A stretch of DNA of 64,000 nucleotides from an uncultured Thalassotalea sp. (GCA_947492575.1 CANLNK010000010.1:62001-126000); one strand, 5' to 3'; shown: positions 9,114 to 17,923, counted from the first letter of the stretch. Program-made: numbers and translations. The notes: a model not told the origin generated them from the sequence alone.

Positions 9114-9124
9114 ACTTTAGTCTA
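9114..9124. promoter_or_regulatory. Candidate CrbR-type operator upstream of crbR
   Basis: ACTTTAGTCTA, the exact reverse complement of the site at 2138-2148. Here the core GACT-TT-AGTC (9113-9122) is a perfect palindrome. It lies in the 191-bp gap upstream of the crbR start. No convincing -35/-10 pair was identified by eye. Confidence 0.45.
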
Positions 9125-9181
9125 AGTTAATTCCTAGATTAGGGTAAATGCTAACTTATCAGTTTCATGCGATGTATCAAG

Positions 9182-9210
9182 AAAAAAGGCGACTTACCGT
9201 CGCCTTTTCA
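9182..9210 (-). terminator. Rho-independent terminator of pepD
   Basis: Stem AAAAGGCGAC / GTCGCCTTTT (9184-9193 with 9199-9208), 5-base loop, with an A-run on the plus strand that gives a U-tract for minus-strand transcripts. Confidence 0.85.
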
Positions 9211-9240
9211 ATGTAAGAGTTTGCTTTGTTTACTGTTTAA

Positions 9241-10716
9241 CTAGCCGTTTTGCACTGGCGTATTTGCCAGTACTGCTGTCAGTAATTGCCAATACAGCGC
9301 AACTGACTCGATATGAACTTTCTCATCAGGAGAGTGCGGGAATTTGATTGTTGGACCAATCGATACCATGTCTAATTCAGGGTAGGCCGTTTTAAATAAA
9401 CCGCATTCTAATCCAGCGTGGATTACCATGATTTCCGGTAATTTACCGAATTCTGCTTGGTAGGTATCACGCACAACTTTCATAATCGCAGAGTCTGTAT
9501 TTGGCTGCCAACCGGGGTAGGCACCAGAAAAGTTAATGTCGGCACCTGCTAACTCAAATAACGAACGCACGGTTTGCTCTGTTTCTAAACGACCGTCATC
9601 ATGTAAACTTCTGATCAGGGTTTGGGCAACAAACTTTCGGCCCTTACAACGCATTACGCCCAGGTTTAACGATGTTTCCGGTACACCGACGATATCATCG
9701 CTCATGCGGACAACACCGTTTGGGCAGGCGTTAATGGCATTCAAAATCTGTGTTTGTACAGGCTTAGTCCAGCATTCATCGAATGTCTCTGGCGAGATAA
9801 GCAGCATACTAATATCAGTTTCAATGGCTTTTAAGTTGTGACGTATTTGAGAAAGATAGTCTTCAACAGCTGTTTTAAGAGCTTCAACGTGCTGTTTATC
9901 AACAACAAAGCTTGCATTTGCTTCACGTGGGATAGCATTGCGCAAGCTGCCACCATTTAACTCGGTTAGGCGGATGTCAAAAGCCTTTGATGCTGATAGT
10001 AAAAATCGAACGAGCAATTTATTTGCATTTGCACGACCTGTATCAATGTCGACACCCGAATGGCCGCCTTTAAGGCCTGAAATGGAAAGGTTAAACGCTT
10101 GGCAACTATTTGGCACAGCTTCGAAGATTAAATTGAAGCTAGCGTTGCCATCAATACCGCCGGCGCAGCCCATGTAGACTTCGCCTTCTTGCTCCGAGTC
10201 TGTGTTGATAAGGATTTCACCGTTAAGCTCGCCTGCTTGCAAACCAAAAGCGCCCGTCATACCCGCTTCTTCATCAATTGTTACTAACACTTCAAGCGGG
10301 CCATGTGCTACGTCATCACTTGCTAGCACAGCCATTGCAGAGGCTAAACCAATGCCGTTGTCTGCGCCCAGTGTTGTCGCGTTAGCGGTTACCCAGTCAC
10401 CATTGTCTTCAGTAATTACGCGTGGCTCGATGGGATCTGTTAAAAAGTCGTGGCTACTGTCACTGTTTTTTTGCGGAACCATGTCCATGTGTGCCTGAAG
10501 AATTACGCCTTTACGATTCTCCATGCCGATAGTCGCAGGCTTGCTTAGGATTAGGTTGCCTACGGCGTCTTCTTTACAGCTAATATTCAGTTCTTTCGCC
10601 CAGCTTTGAATCCAAGCAGATATTTGTTGTTCATGTTTCGATGGTCGAGGAATGCTGCAGATATGTTCAAATATTTGCCAAAGCTTGTTAGGTGCAAGGT
10701 GTGCAAGTTGCGCCAT
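9241..10716 (-). CDS. pepD: Aminoacyl-histidine dipeptidase (peptidase D)
   Basis: A 491-residue cytosolic M20 metallopeptidase that cleaves Xaa-His dipeptides such as carnosine-like substrates. Metal-site motifs are clear: HMDMVPQ (H76, D78), GADNGIG (D119), the EEAGMTGAF pair E149-E150 and a C-terminal HAGLECGLF. Length is close to E. coli PepD (485 residues). It is a single-gene unit with its own terminator, transcribed away from slmA's terminator. Confidence 0.93.
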   Translation of the reverse strand: MAQLAHLAPNKLWQIFEHICSIPRPSKHEQQISAWIQSWAKELNISCKEDAVGNLILSKPATIGMENRKGVILQAHMDMVPQKNSDSSHDFLTDPIEPRVITEDNGDWVTANATTLGADNGIGLASAMAVLASDDVAHGPLEVLVTIDEEAGMTGAFGLQAGELNGEILINTDSEQEGEVYMGCAGGIDGNASFNLIFEAVPNSCQAFNLSISGLKGGHSGVDIDTGRANANKLLVRFLLSASKAFDIRLTELNGGSLRNAIPREANASFVVDKQHVEALKTAVEDYLSQIRHNLKAIETDISMLLISPETFDECWTKPVQTQILNAINACPNGVVRMSDDIVGVPETSLNLGVMRCKGRKFVAQTLIRSLHDDGRLETEQTVRSLFELAGADINFSGAYPGWQPNTDSAIMKVVRDTYQAEFGKLPEIMVIHAGLECGLFKTAYPELDMVSIGPTIKFPHSPDEKVHIESVALYWQLLTAVLANTPVQNG

Positions 10717-10749
10717 GTGGTTACCTTAATTTGATTAACGTTATATAAG

Positions 10750-10772
10750 CAAAACGCCAGCGTTGCTGGCGT
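10750..10772 (-). terminator. Rho-independent terminator of slmA
   Basis: Stem ACGCCAGC / GCTGGCGT with a 3-base loop (10754-10772); an A-run at 10751-10754 gives the U-tract on minus-strand RNA. Confidence 0.8.
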
Positions 10773-10805
10773 CGTTATGTGTGTTTTAGGGAAGTACTTG
10801 GTAAA

Positions 10806-11390
10806 TTAAGCACTTGCCATTAAGAACTGCCATTGTTCGTTGAATTCGTCGCTTGGCTTCTTCGCAAAACCAGAACGGACATATTGGCTTATTTTACCTT
10901 CCGCGAATGCAACTAGCATATTGGCTAGCGCTTGTTCACTGACTGAGAAGCCTTTACCTTCTCTTAACTTACGCTCGCGTAGCACTTGCTTGAATTGCGA
11001 CTCTAATTTTTCAAAAAATTGATTAACTCGTGCTCTTAATCGCTCGTTTTCACCCATCAAAGCATCACCAGACAAAATACGGCACATTCCTGGGTTGCGC
11101 TCCGCGAAAACCAACAATACATGCAAGATATGGTGACAACGAACTAGCGACTCTTTGTGGTCAGTTAAGATTAAATTGATACGAGAGAAAATAGACTCTT
11201 CAATAAACTCAATTAAGCCTTCAAACATACGTGCTTTTGATGGGAAGTGGCGATAAAGTGCCGCTTCTGAAACGCCTACTTCTGCAGCCAGTTTAGCTGT
11301 AGTGATACGTTGACCTGGACTGCTTTGCAGCATAAGAGCTAAACATTCAAGAATTTGCTGTTTTCGGTTTGGCTTTTCGTTTGTTGACAT
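10806..11390 (-). CDS. slmA: Nucleoid occlusion factor SlmA (TetR family)
   Basis: A 194-residue DNA-binding protein that blocks FtsZ ring assembly over the nucleoid. The TetR-type helix-turn-helix spans about residues 8-55 ([20 protein letters not shown]). The C-terminal region contains the family-typical stretch [17 protein letters not shown]. Length and the neighbouring coaBC and radC genes match the E. coli locus, except that dut, which sits between slmA and coaBC in E. coli, is absent. Confidence 0.93.
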   Translation of the reverse strand: MSTNEKPNRKQQILECLALMLQSSPGQRITTAKLAAEVGVSEAALYRHFPSKARMFEGLIEFIEESIFSRINLILTDHKESLVRCHHILHVLLVFAERNPGMCRILSGDALMGENERLRARVNQFFEKLESQFKQVLRERKLREGKGFSVSEQALANMLVAFAEGKISQYVRSGFAKKPSDEFNEQWQFLMASA

Positions 11391-11539
11391 CTAAAACATC
11401 TCTGTCTTTTTAGTATTATTTTGACTGATTGTAGCGGTAAGTAATAGCTAACTTCAAGTGACAAACAGCAACCTTTGTTGTTTGTACATTCAAGGTTTGT
11501 ATGTAATTACTTACGGCAAACCTCTTGGCATATGTGCCG

Positions 11540-12739
11540 TTAACTTTTTAATTTCCCAGCAATGATATTCACCAATGTCGCTGCGACTTGTGTTTTACTT
11601 GCCAGTGGAATGTCGATGGACTGGTCTGCAGAATAAACGGTTAGTGCGTTGTCACTACTATTAAAACCTTGGCCACTGACTGCGACATCATTCGCTGCAA
11701 TCAGATCCAACTTCTTCTTCGCGAGCTTGCCTCTTGCATAGTGCTCAACGTCTTGTGTTTCCGCAGCAAAACCCACGGTGAAAGGTCGCCGTGCTTTTAA
11801 TGCGGCAACGTCAGCAACAATATCAGGGTTTTTCACCAGATTAATTTGCATTGCATCTTCGTGCTTTTTAATTTTCTGTTCGGCTACCTGAGCGACGCGA
11901 TAATCAGCAACAGCGGCACATGCCACAAAAACAGTTGCAGTAGTAGCTAATGAAAGCGCTTGTTGATGCATATCTGCAGCGCTATTTACATTCACGATGT
12001 CACACTGTGAAGGTGGTGCGAGATTTGTAGGACCTGAAACTAGAGTTACCTTTGCGCCCGCTTTTTGCGCTGCTTGCGCAATGGCATAACCCATTTTTCC
12101 TGAGCTGTGGTTTGATATGTAACGAACCGGATCAATGGCTTCTCGTGTTGGACCGGCAGTAATCACCCAGTGCTGACCGGAAAGTACTTCGTCGGTGAAT
12201 AGGCCGCCGACTTGCTCTACAAGTTCTGGGACATCTAGCATTCTACCCAATCCAACGTCACCACACGCCTGTTCACCGCTTGCAGGGCCCAATTGAATGA
12301 CACCGTGTTGGGCTAGTTTCTTAAGGTTTTCTTGCGTGAAGCTGTTGTGCCACATTTGCTGGTTCATCGCCGGAGCAATAGCAATAGGTGCTGGCGTAGC
12401 CAGTGCTATAGTCATGAGTAAATCATCAGCCATACCGTGAGCGAGCTTTGCGATAGTGTTTGCTGTAGCAGGAGCTATGAGCACGAGATCTGCCCACTTC
12501 GCCAACTCTATATGCCCCATGGCAAGCTCTGCCTGAGGATCGAGTAAATTATCTGAAACTGGATTTGCGGAAACCGCTTGTAGCGACAGCGGTGTGACAA
12601 ATTCTTTGGCTGAGTCTGTTAATACAACACGGACACCGGCGCCTTGTTCTTTCAAACGTCGCACTAACTCAGGCCCTTTATAAGCGGCGATGCCACCTGA
12701 AATGCCTAATACTATGTTTTTATTCTGTAAACTTTGCAT
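11540..12739 (-). CDS. coaBC: Bifunctional phosphopantothenoylcysteine decarboxylase / phosphopantothenate-cysteine ligase
   Basis: A 399-residue cytosolic flavoprotein for two coenzyme A synthesis steps. The N-terminal CoaC half carries [18 protein letters not shown], the active-site histidine in [11 protein letters not shown], the PAMNQQMW segment and the catalytic cysteine in GEQACGDVG. The C-terminal CoaB half starts near [18 protein letters not shown] and has the SSGKMGYA motif. It is transcribed divergently from radC, whose start lies about 80 bp away. Length agrees with E. coli CoaBC (406). Confidence 0.95.
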   Translation of the reverse strand: MQSLQNKNIVLGISGGIAAYKGPELVRRLKEQGAGVRVVLTDSAKEFVTPLSLQAVSANPVSDNLLDPQAELAMGHIELAKWADLVLIAPATANTIAKLAHGMADDLLMTIALATPAPIAIAPAMNQQMWHNSFTQENLKKLAQHGVIQLGPASGEQACGDVGLGRMLDVPELVEQVGGLFTDEVLSGQHWVITAGPTREAIDPVRYISNHSSGKMGYAIAQAAQKAGAKVTLVSGPTNLAPPSQCDIVNVNSAADMHQQALSLATTATVFVACAAVADYRVAQVAEQKIKKHEDAMQINLVKNPDIVADVAALKARRPFTVGFAAETQDVEHYARGKLAKKKLDLIAANDVAVSGQGFNSSDNALTVYSADQSIDIPLASKTQVAATLVNIIAGKLKS

Positions 12740-12819
12740 AAGCTGCTAATCTTTAATGAATTTGTACTGTCGCATAGATGGACAGGAGTATATCAAGGAA
12801 TGAAGGTAAGGAGAAAGGG

Positions 12820-13491
12820 ATGTTACAAAACTGGCCAAGTGAGGAGAGACCTCGAGAGAAGCTGCTTCGCCATGGGGCAGCAAGTTTAAGTGATGCTGAG
12901 CTGTTGGCAATTTTCCTACGAACAGGTGTGAGAGGATGCAATGTGGTTGAATTGTCGAGAAATCTGTTGACTGCATTTGGCAGTATTGGCCAGTTGTATC
13001 AAGCAGATGAACAGAGTTTTTGTCAGCATAACGGTTTAGGAAGAGCGAAATACGTTCAGCTACAAGCGTGTTTGGAAATGGCAAAACGCTATTTGCGAGA
13101 GCAGGTATCGGAAAGCCCTGCAATGACGAGCTCTAACGCCACTAAACAATATCTAATAGCAGAGCTAGGCACAGAGAAGCATGAAGTATTTGGAGTTTTG
13201 CTGCTCAATAGTCAGCACCAAATTATTCGTTTTGAACGACTATTTACCGGCACTATAGACGCGGCTGCAGTTTATCCAAGAGTAGTGGTTGAACAGGTTC
13301 TTAAGGCTAATGCAGCAGCCGTAGTATTAACCCATAACCACCCATCTGGTTGCCCGAATGCCAGTGATGCCGACAGATTTATCACGAATAAGTTAGTGTC
13401 TGCACTTAAGCTAATAGACGTTGGTGTGCTCGATCATATTATTGTGGCTGGGCGCAATAGCTATTCCTTTGCTGAGCATGGCGAGCTATAG
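12820..13491 (+). CDS. radC: RadC family JAB/MPN-type protein
   Basis: A 223-residue protein with an N-terminal helix-hairpin-helix region and a C-terminal JAMM/MPN metal-site motif, HNHPSGCPNASDAD. Despite its name, a role of RadC in repair is not firmly established. The start at ATG 12820 is preferred over the in-frame ATG at 12778: it follows a strong AAGGAG site at 12808-12813, and the protein then begins MLQNWPSEERPREKLL, as is usual for the family. It diverges from coaBC. Confidence 0.9.
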   Translation: MLQNWPSEERPREKLLRHGAASLSDAELLAIFLRTGVRGCNVVELSRNLLTAFGSIGQLYQADEQSFCQHNGLGRAKYVQLQACLEMAKRYLREQVSESPAMTSSNATKQYLIAELGTEKHEVFGVLLLNSQHQIIRFERLFTGTIDAAAVYPRVVVEQVLKANAAAVVLTHNHPSGCPNASDADRFITNKLVSALKLIDVGVLDHIIVAGRNSYSFAEHGEL

Positions 13492-13588
13492 TGAGAAAAG
13501 TGTTTGCATATAAACACTGGGGCGGTTAATTTTAAATCGTTTACAGACCTCATTACTGGGTTATAGAAAATATCGCAAGGAACATCTT

Positions 13589-13900
13589 ATGTCAGAAAGC
13601 AGTAACCATGAGATAGAACGTCGTCAGTCATTTCGACTTGATATGGAAAAAGAGTTAGTTGATATAGCGTGGGAAAGTCCGCAAGGACAAGCCATGAAGA
13701 AGAAAGTGGCTTGCTTAGATTTCTCTAAAGGTGGTCTCCGCATTGATAGCGATTTAGCTATTGATGTTGATACGCCGATTAGCGTGACGTTCAAAGCACA
13801 AAGCGTTAAAAATCAAACACTAAAGGGAAAAGTTTTGCGTTGTGTACAACAAGAAACGGGTTGGTTTGATATCGCACTTATTCTAGATACGGAAGCATAG
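13589..13900 (+). CDS. PilZ domain protein
   Basis: A 103-residue cytosolic protein made of a single PilZ domain, the c-di-GMP receptor fold. The RxxxR-type motif is present as RRQSFR (about residues 11-16) and the second motif as DFSKGGLRI (about 46-54), so binding of c-di-GMP is plausible. AAGGA at about 13576-13580 precedes the ATG. It lies between radC and a ParA-like operon, with an 80-bp gap containing the promoter of the latter. The target is unknown. Confidence 0.85.
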   Translation: MSESSNHEIERRQSFRLDMEKELVDIAWESPQGQAMKKKVACLDFSKGGLRIDSDLAIDVDTPISVTFKAQSVKNQTLKGKVLRCVQQETGWFDIALILDTEA

Positions 13901-13912
13901 GCTCTGCAGAGC
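13901..13912. repeat. Perfect 12-bp palindrome after the PilZ gene
   Basis: GCTCTGCAGAGC begins directly after the PilZ stop codon, 11 bp before a TATAAT box. It could be part of the regulatory region of the following operon; no U-tract supports a terminator. Confidence 0.35.
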
Positions 13913-13923
13913 TATTATTAGGC

Positions 13924-13955
13924 TATAATTGAGTAACGACCTAAAGAGGTCGTTA
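13924..13955 (+). promoter_or_regulatory. Promoter -10 box and overlapping perfect inverted repeat (candidate operator) for the ParA operon
   Basis: TATAAT at 13924-13929 is followed by a perfect inverted repeat TAACGACCT-AAAG-AGGTCGTTA at 13934-13955, which would cover the transcription start, 25 bp before the ParA ATG. A ribbon-helix-helix protein encoded in the same operon makes autorepression at this site a natural reading (inference). No clear -35 box was seen. Confidence 0.5.
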
Positions 13956-13979
13956 GTGTAGTAATAGGAAGTTAACATC

Positions 13980-14648
13980 ATGATGATTTTAGTTGGTGGC
14001 GAAAAAGGCGGAAGCGGAAAAAGCTGCTTGGCGCAGAATTTAGCGGTGTATTTCGCTAAGCACAAAAACGCGATTGTATTAATGGTTGATTGTGATCCGC
14101 AGCGTACTACTTCGGATTGGATTCAAGCCCGAAATACTGATCCTTCATTACCTGCCATAAACTGTATCCAACTTTACGGCAAAATTCGTAACGATTTACT
14201 AAGCCTGAACCAACATTACGACTATGTTATTGTGGACTGTGGTGGTCAAGATAACTTAGCACTGCGTGCGGCGATGTCTGTAGCCGATCACGTTGTCATT
14301 CCCCTCCGACCTAAGCGACGAGATTTAAAAACAGTGCCACATATGGAAGATATGCTTAGCACTTGTAAAATGGTCAACCCTAAAATGCTGGCTTCTTTTG
14401 TGATAACTCAGTGTCCTGCTTTACCGACTCAAGCCAATCGCATTATTGAAGCGAAAGAAGTGTGTGCTTCTTATGGTATCAATGTCCTCAATGCTGTAAC
14501 GTACAATCGCAATGTTTACGATGACAGCGAAGAGTCAGGTTCTTCGGTGTTAGAGAATGAACCAGAAGGCAAAGCAGCATTAGAAATGATTGCGATAGCT
14601 GAAGAGCTGTTAGCAATGAAACCGGATAACTCACATGAGTTTAACTGA
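13980..14648 (+). CDS. Small ParA/MinD-family ATPase
   Basis: A 222-residue ParA-like ATPase lacking the N-terminal DNA-binding extension of large ParA proteins. The deviant Walker A motif GGEKGGSGKSC carries signature lysine K9 and K14; VDCDPQRTTSDW and YVIVDCGGQDN are the following switch and Walker B regions. Size and layout match type Ib plasmid ParA proteins and cargo-positioning ATPases of the ParC/McdA kind. The start may be either of two adjacent ATGs (13980 or 13983). The next gene overlaps by 14 bases and encodes a ribbon-helix-helix partner, so the pair forms an operon. The cargo or DNA site it acts on is unknown; there is no sign here of a plasmid origin. Confidence 0.85.
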   Translation: MMILVGGEKGGSGKSCLAQNLAVYFAKHKNAIVLMVDCDPQRTTSDWIQARNTDPSLPAINCIQLYGKIRNDLLSLNQHYDYVIVDCGGQDNLALRAAMSVADHVVIPLRPKRRDLKTVPHMEDMLSTCKMVNPKMLASFVITQCPALPTQANRIIEAKEVCASYGINVLNAVTYNRNVYDDSEESGSSVLENEPEGKAALEMIAIAEELLAMKPDNSHEFN

Positions 14649-15030
14649 TTTAAAAAAAGGTAAGGGTGGCTCGGTAAAGAAAAAAAGCTTTACCGTAGAT
14701 GAATTTATCTCTGATGCTGAGAATTATGCGAAAGGCCAGCCCGAGTTGGTAAAACGCGGTGAGGGTGATGAAGAACCTTCACTCGATTTAGCTCAAGCTA
14801 TTGCTTTTGCAGAACAAAAGGTTGCAGAAAAAGAGCAATCTAAGGCAAGCAATAAGCCATTTCGTCATGCGACCTTCACATTGAGTGAAGATGCAATTGC
14901 TCAGCTCAATAAATTGGCTAAAGATTCGAAGTTGGCAAAGTCGCATATTGTGAGAATTCTCATTGAACATTTATCTAGTCAAGATCAACAAAAACAATTG
15001 ATGACTCTTTTAGGATCAAAAACCCTCTAA
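14635..15030 (+). CDS. Ribbon-helix-helix protein, probable partner of the ParA-like ATPase
   Basis: A 131-residue hydrophilic protein. The N-terminal half is charged and probably flexible; the C-terminal part (about residues 80-120) reads as a ribbon-helix-helix DNA-binding fold: FRHATFTLSEDAIAQLNKLA then KSHIVRILIEHL. The start overlaps the ParA gene by 14 bases. In type Ib partition systems such as ParF/ParG, a small ribbon-helix-helix protein is both the centromere-binding adaptor and the autorepressor; the N-terminal basic stretch KKGKGGSVKKK could stimulate the ATPase. This assignment comes from architecture and pairing, not from a family match I can name. Confidence 0.7.
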   Translation: MSLTDLKKGKGGSVKKKSFTVDEFISDAENYAKGQPELVKRGEGDEEPSLDLAQAIAFAEQKVAEKEQSKASNKPFRHATFTLSEDAIAQLNKLAKDSKLAKSHIVRILIEHLSSQDQQKQLMTLLGSKTL

Positions 15031-15061
15031 TTCTGTTCGATTAATCTTCGTTATGTTGATA

Positions 15062-15094
15062 AAAACGCCGCTTCAGAGGGCGTTTTTTGTTTGT
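15062..15094 (+). terminator. Rho-independent terminator of the ParA operon
   Basis: Stem AAAACGCC / GGCGTTTT (15062-15069 with 15079-15086), 9-base loop and a long T-rich tail. Confidence 0.9.
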
Positions 15095-15174
15095 TATATT
15101 GTTGATAACTATAGTGATTAATAGGCTTTCAGGTTAAAAACTGATTAACACTAGTAATCACAGTTTAGTTTCAC

Positions 15175-15180
15175 TATAAT
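15175..15180 (+). promoter_or_regulatory. Probable -10 box for rpmB-rpmG
   Basis: A consensus TATAAT lies 81 bp before the rpmB start in the gap after the ParA operon terminator. A consensus -35 is not evident. The resulting leader contains a GC-rich stretch (GCGACGGCCGCGGGG) and the palindrome AGCTCGAGCT. Confidence 0.5.
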
Positions 15181-15260
15181 ATGCCACCTTTTTCAGGATC
15201 CCAAGGCGACGGCCGCGGGGAAAATTAGCTCGAGCTGAAATTAATTTTGGAGTGACTCAA

Positions 15261-15497
15261 ATGTCTAAAGTTTGCCAAGTAACTGGCAAAAAACCAGTTG
15301 TAGGGAACAACCGTTCTCATGCAAGAAACGCGACACGTCGTCGTTTCTTACCAAACCTTCAATCTCACCGTTTTTGGGTAGAGAGTGAAAACCGTTTCGT
15401 TAAATTACGCCTTACTCCTAAAGGTATGCGTATTATCGACAAGAAAGGCATCGATGCAGTATTAGCTGACATCCGTGCTCGTGGCGAAAAAGTCTAA
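15261..15497 (+). CDS. rpmB: 50S ribosomal protein L28
   Basis: A 78-residue ribosomal protein with the typical start [12 protein letters not shown] and the segments [18 protein letters not shown] and [12 protein letters not shown]. The ATG at 15261 follows GGAG at 15249-15252 and gives the standard family length; the in-frame GTG at 15252 overlaps that ribosome binding site and is rejected. Cotranscribed with rpmG, 10 bp downstream. Confidence 0.97.
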   Translation: MSKVCQVTGKKPVVGNNRSHARNATRRRFLPNLQSHRFWVESENRFVKLRLTPKGMRIIDKKGIDAVLADIRARGEKV

Positions 15498-15507
15498 GGA
15501 ATAAGTC

Positions 15508-15663
15508 ATGCGTGATAAGATTCGTTTAGTTTCTTCTGCTGGTACAGGTCATTTTTATACTACTGACAAGAATAAAAAGACTATGCCAGAGAAAATGGAA
15601 ATCAAAAAGTTTGACCCTAAAGCACGTAAACACGTGATCTACAAAGAAGCTAAAATCAAGTAA
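15508..15663 (+). CDS. rpmG: 50S ribosomal protein L33
   Basis: A 51-residue ribosomal protein beginning [20 protein letters not shown] and ending VIYKEAKIK, clearly L33. It contains no cysteines, so it is the zinc-independent (C-minus) type. It follows rpmB with AAGGA just upstream of the ATG, and a strong terminator follows. Confidence 0.97.
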   Translation: MRDKIRLVSSAGTGHFYTTDKNKKTMPEKMEIKKFDPKARKHVIYKEAKIK

Positions 15664-15692
15664 TTTTAGTCCTTTGCAGGATACAAACTTTT

Positions 15693-15720
15693 AAAAACCC
15701 AGCTTTTGCTGGGTTTTTTA
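15693..15720 (+). terminator. Rho-independent terminator of rpmB-rpmG
   Basis: Stem AAAAACCCAGC / GCTGGGTTTTT (15693-15703 with 15708-15718), TTTT loop and T tail. Confidence 0.93.
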
Positions 15721-15770
15721 TTGCCTGAGATTTGTCATTTCTGACGCGTTAGCGCGATCTCATATCACTT

Positions 15771-15806
15771 ATACCAATTGCATTAAATATTTAATTAAAT
15801 TGGTAT
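15771..15806. repeat. 36-bp imperfect palindrome, ATACCAATT-type interspersed repeat
   Basis: The 18-base arms (ATACCAATTGCATTAAAT and ATTTAATTAAATTGGTAT) are complementary except at two positions and meet without a loop. The sequence lies in the 230-bp gap between rpmG and the next gene. A half copy is at 8311-8326. It looks like a small intergenic repeat family rather than an operator. Confidence 0.6.
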
Positions 15807-15893
15807 TACACTTCGTACAAACTGCTCCCATAACAAGTCGACAATTTGCTATAGTGCATGGCACTTGTATTTATCTAACTAATTTTATCGCTT

Positions 15894-16379
15894 ATGAGGT
15901 TATCCCGCTCCGCTTGGAACAACGTGATTATATTTTCAGTGATGGGTTTTATTTTATTGATTAATTTAACCCAGCGCGGAAACAAAGAAGAGACTTCAAG
16001 TACAAGCTTGCAAGAGGAGTCGGTCATTGGTGAAGGTCATGTTATTTTGACCATGACCATCGGACAGCAAGTAACCATTGAGCGTGTTGGACAATCTTGG
16101 CGAATGGCACCAGAGCGTTTAGCTGTTCAAGCAACAGAACAAATGATGCGCTCATGGCATGAACTGTCGGCCATGCCAATTGATATCGTTATCGATCGTC
16201 AACAAAACGAAGGTGTATTCGTTAGTATGGTAGTAGCGGGTCAGCAAAATATTCAATTATTTACCCTATACCTTGTTGAGCAACAACTGATCGTACTCAA
16301 CCACCAAACAGGTCTTTATTTTGCTTTGCCAAGTGTTATGTATAACCAGTTAGTGCCTAGTGGCCTATTAGTGGAGTAA
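15894..16379 (+). CDS. Hypothetical membrane-anchored protein upstream of mutM
   Basis: A 161-residue protein that I do not recognise. One N-terminal transmembrane segment (about residues 9-26) follows a basic start, so the rest is predicted to be periplasmic. The remainder reads as mixed beta strands (VILTMTIGQQVTIERVG, LFTLYLVEQQLIVLN) without catalytic motifs. It ends two bases before mutM, so it is probably cotranscribed and translationally coupled with it. This is likely a lineage-specific insertion in the rpmG-mutM gene string. Confidence 0.75.
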   Translation: MRLSRSAWNNVIIFSVMGFILLINLTQRGNKEETSSTSLQEESVIGEGHVILTMTIGQQVTIERVGQSWRMAPERLAVQATEQMMRSWHELSAMPIDIVIDRQQNEGVFVSMVVAGQQNIQLFTLYLVEQQLIVLNHQTGLYFALPSVMYNQLVPSGLLVE

Positions 16380-16381
16380 GT

Positions 16382-17194
16382 ATGCCAGAGTTACCAGAAG
16401 TTGAAGTGTGTCGCTTAGGCATTACCCCACACATTCAAAATCAAGTAGTTACTGATATCGTAGTGCGCCAACGTCAATTGCGCTGGCCAGTACCAGAACA
16501 GATCACCGAGGCCATTGGTGAACCTATTCTATCAATATCGCGCCGCTCCAAGTATCTCATCTTAAAGGTCGCCACTGGCAGCATACTTATTCACCTTGGC
16601 ATGTCCGGAGCGATTAGAGTGATCGATAGCAATTTACCTACGATCAAGCATGACCATGTAGATATTGTTTTTGGTAATGGCAAAGCACTGAGGCTTAATG
16701 ATCCACGTCGTTTTGGTGCGGTACTCTGGTTATCAAACGATGTCGACGAACAAGGTGTGCTAAGTAAGTTGGGCCCTGAACCTTTAACCGATGATTTCCA
16801 TCCAGATTACTTATTTGAAAAGTCACGTAAGAAATTGGTGCCGGTGAAGACATTTATTATGAATAACCCTGTAGTGGTTGGCGTCGGTAACATCTATGCC
16901 AATGAAGCCTTGTTTTTAAGTGGCATTCGCCCGACGAAAAAGGCAGGGACGTTGACAAAAAAGCAATGTGTGTTGCTGACAGACAATATCAAAAAGGTAT
17001 TAGCTGCAGCGATTAAGCAGGGTGGCACTACGCTCAAAGATTTCACTCAAGCTGATGGTAAGCCTGGATATTTTGCGCAATCGCTTAATGTTTATGGCAG
17101 AGCTGGGCAGCCGTGTGTAACTTGCGAGACGACGCTTAAAGAAGTGAGACAATCAAATCGCAGCTCAGTATTCTGTCCGAGCTGCCAAAAATAA
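16382..17194 (+). CDS. mutM: Formamidopyrimidine-DNA glycosylase
   Basis: A 270-residue base-excision repair enzyme that removes 8-oxoguanine and formamidopyrimidines and cuts at the abasic site. The processed N-terminus PELPEVE supplies the catalytic proline P2 and E3. Lysine-containing SRRSKYLIL and GVGNIYANEALF segments are conserved, and the C-terminal zinc finger has CVTC...CPSC. Length equals the E. coli enzyme (269). Gene order with rpmG and coaD is the classic one. Confidence 0.97.
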   Translation: MPELPEVEVCRLGITPHIQNQVVTDIVVRQRQLRWPVPEQITEAIGEPILSISRRSKYLILKVATGSILIHLGMSGAIRVIDSNLPTIKHDHVDIVFGNGKALRLNDPRRFGAVLWLSNDVDEQGVLSKLGPEPLTDDFHPDYLFEKSRKKLVPVKTFIMNNPVVVGVGNIYANEALFLSGIRPTKKAGTLTKKQCVLLTDNIKKVLAAAIKQGGTTLKDFTQADGKPGYFAQSLNVYGRAGQPCVTCETTLKEVRQSNRSSVFCPSCQK

Positions 17195-17260
17195 CTATGC
17201 GTATCACAAGTGCCGCGATAAAAATGCATTTAATTCGAACAAAATTTAACCTTGAAAGAT

Positions 17261-17272
17261 CAACACGCCCTA
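17261..17272. repeat. Short intergenic repeat, copy 1 (CAACACG-CCTA)
   Basis: CAACACGCCCTA sits between the convergent mutM and coaD ends. A similar sequence, CAACACGACCTA, with matching flanks (CTTGAAAGAT versus CTCGAGGGTT, then TTTGCTA versus CTTGCTA), lies at 21109-21120 between another convergent pair. Confidence 0.35.
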
Positions 17273-17282
17273 GTGAAGTTTG

Positions 17283-17867
<585 letters not shown>

Positions 17868-17923
17868 TTAAAACGACTGGAGCAGCTCGCCCAGTGAGGA
17901 CAGCTGCTTCATTGCTTCTTTGT

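Noticed and set aside
13498-13518. Hairpin after radC (AGTGTTT / AAACACT)
   Set aside because: The stem is short and AT-rich with no U-tract; not convincing as a terminator.
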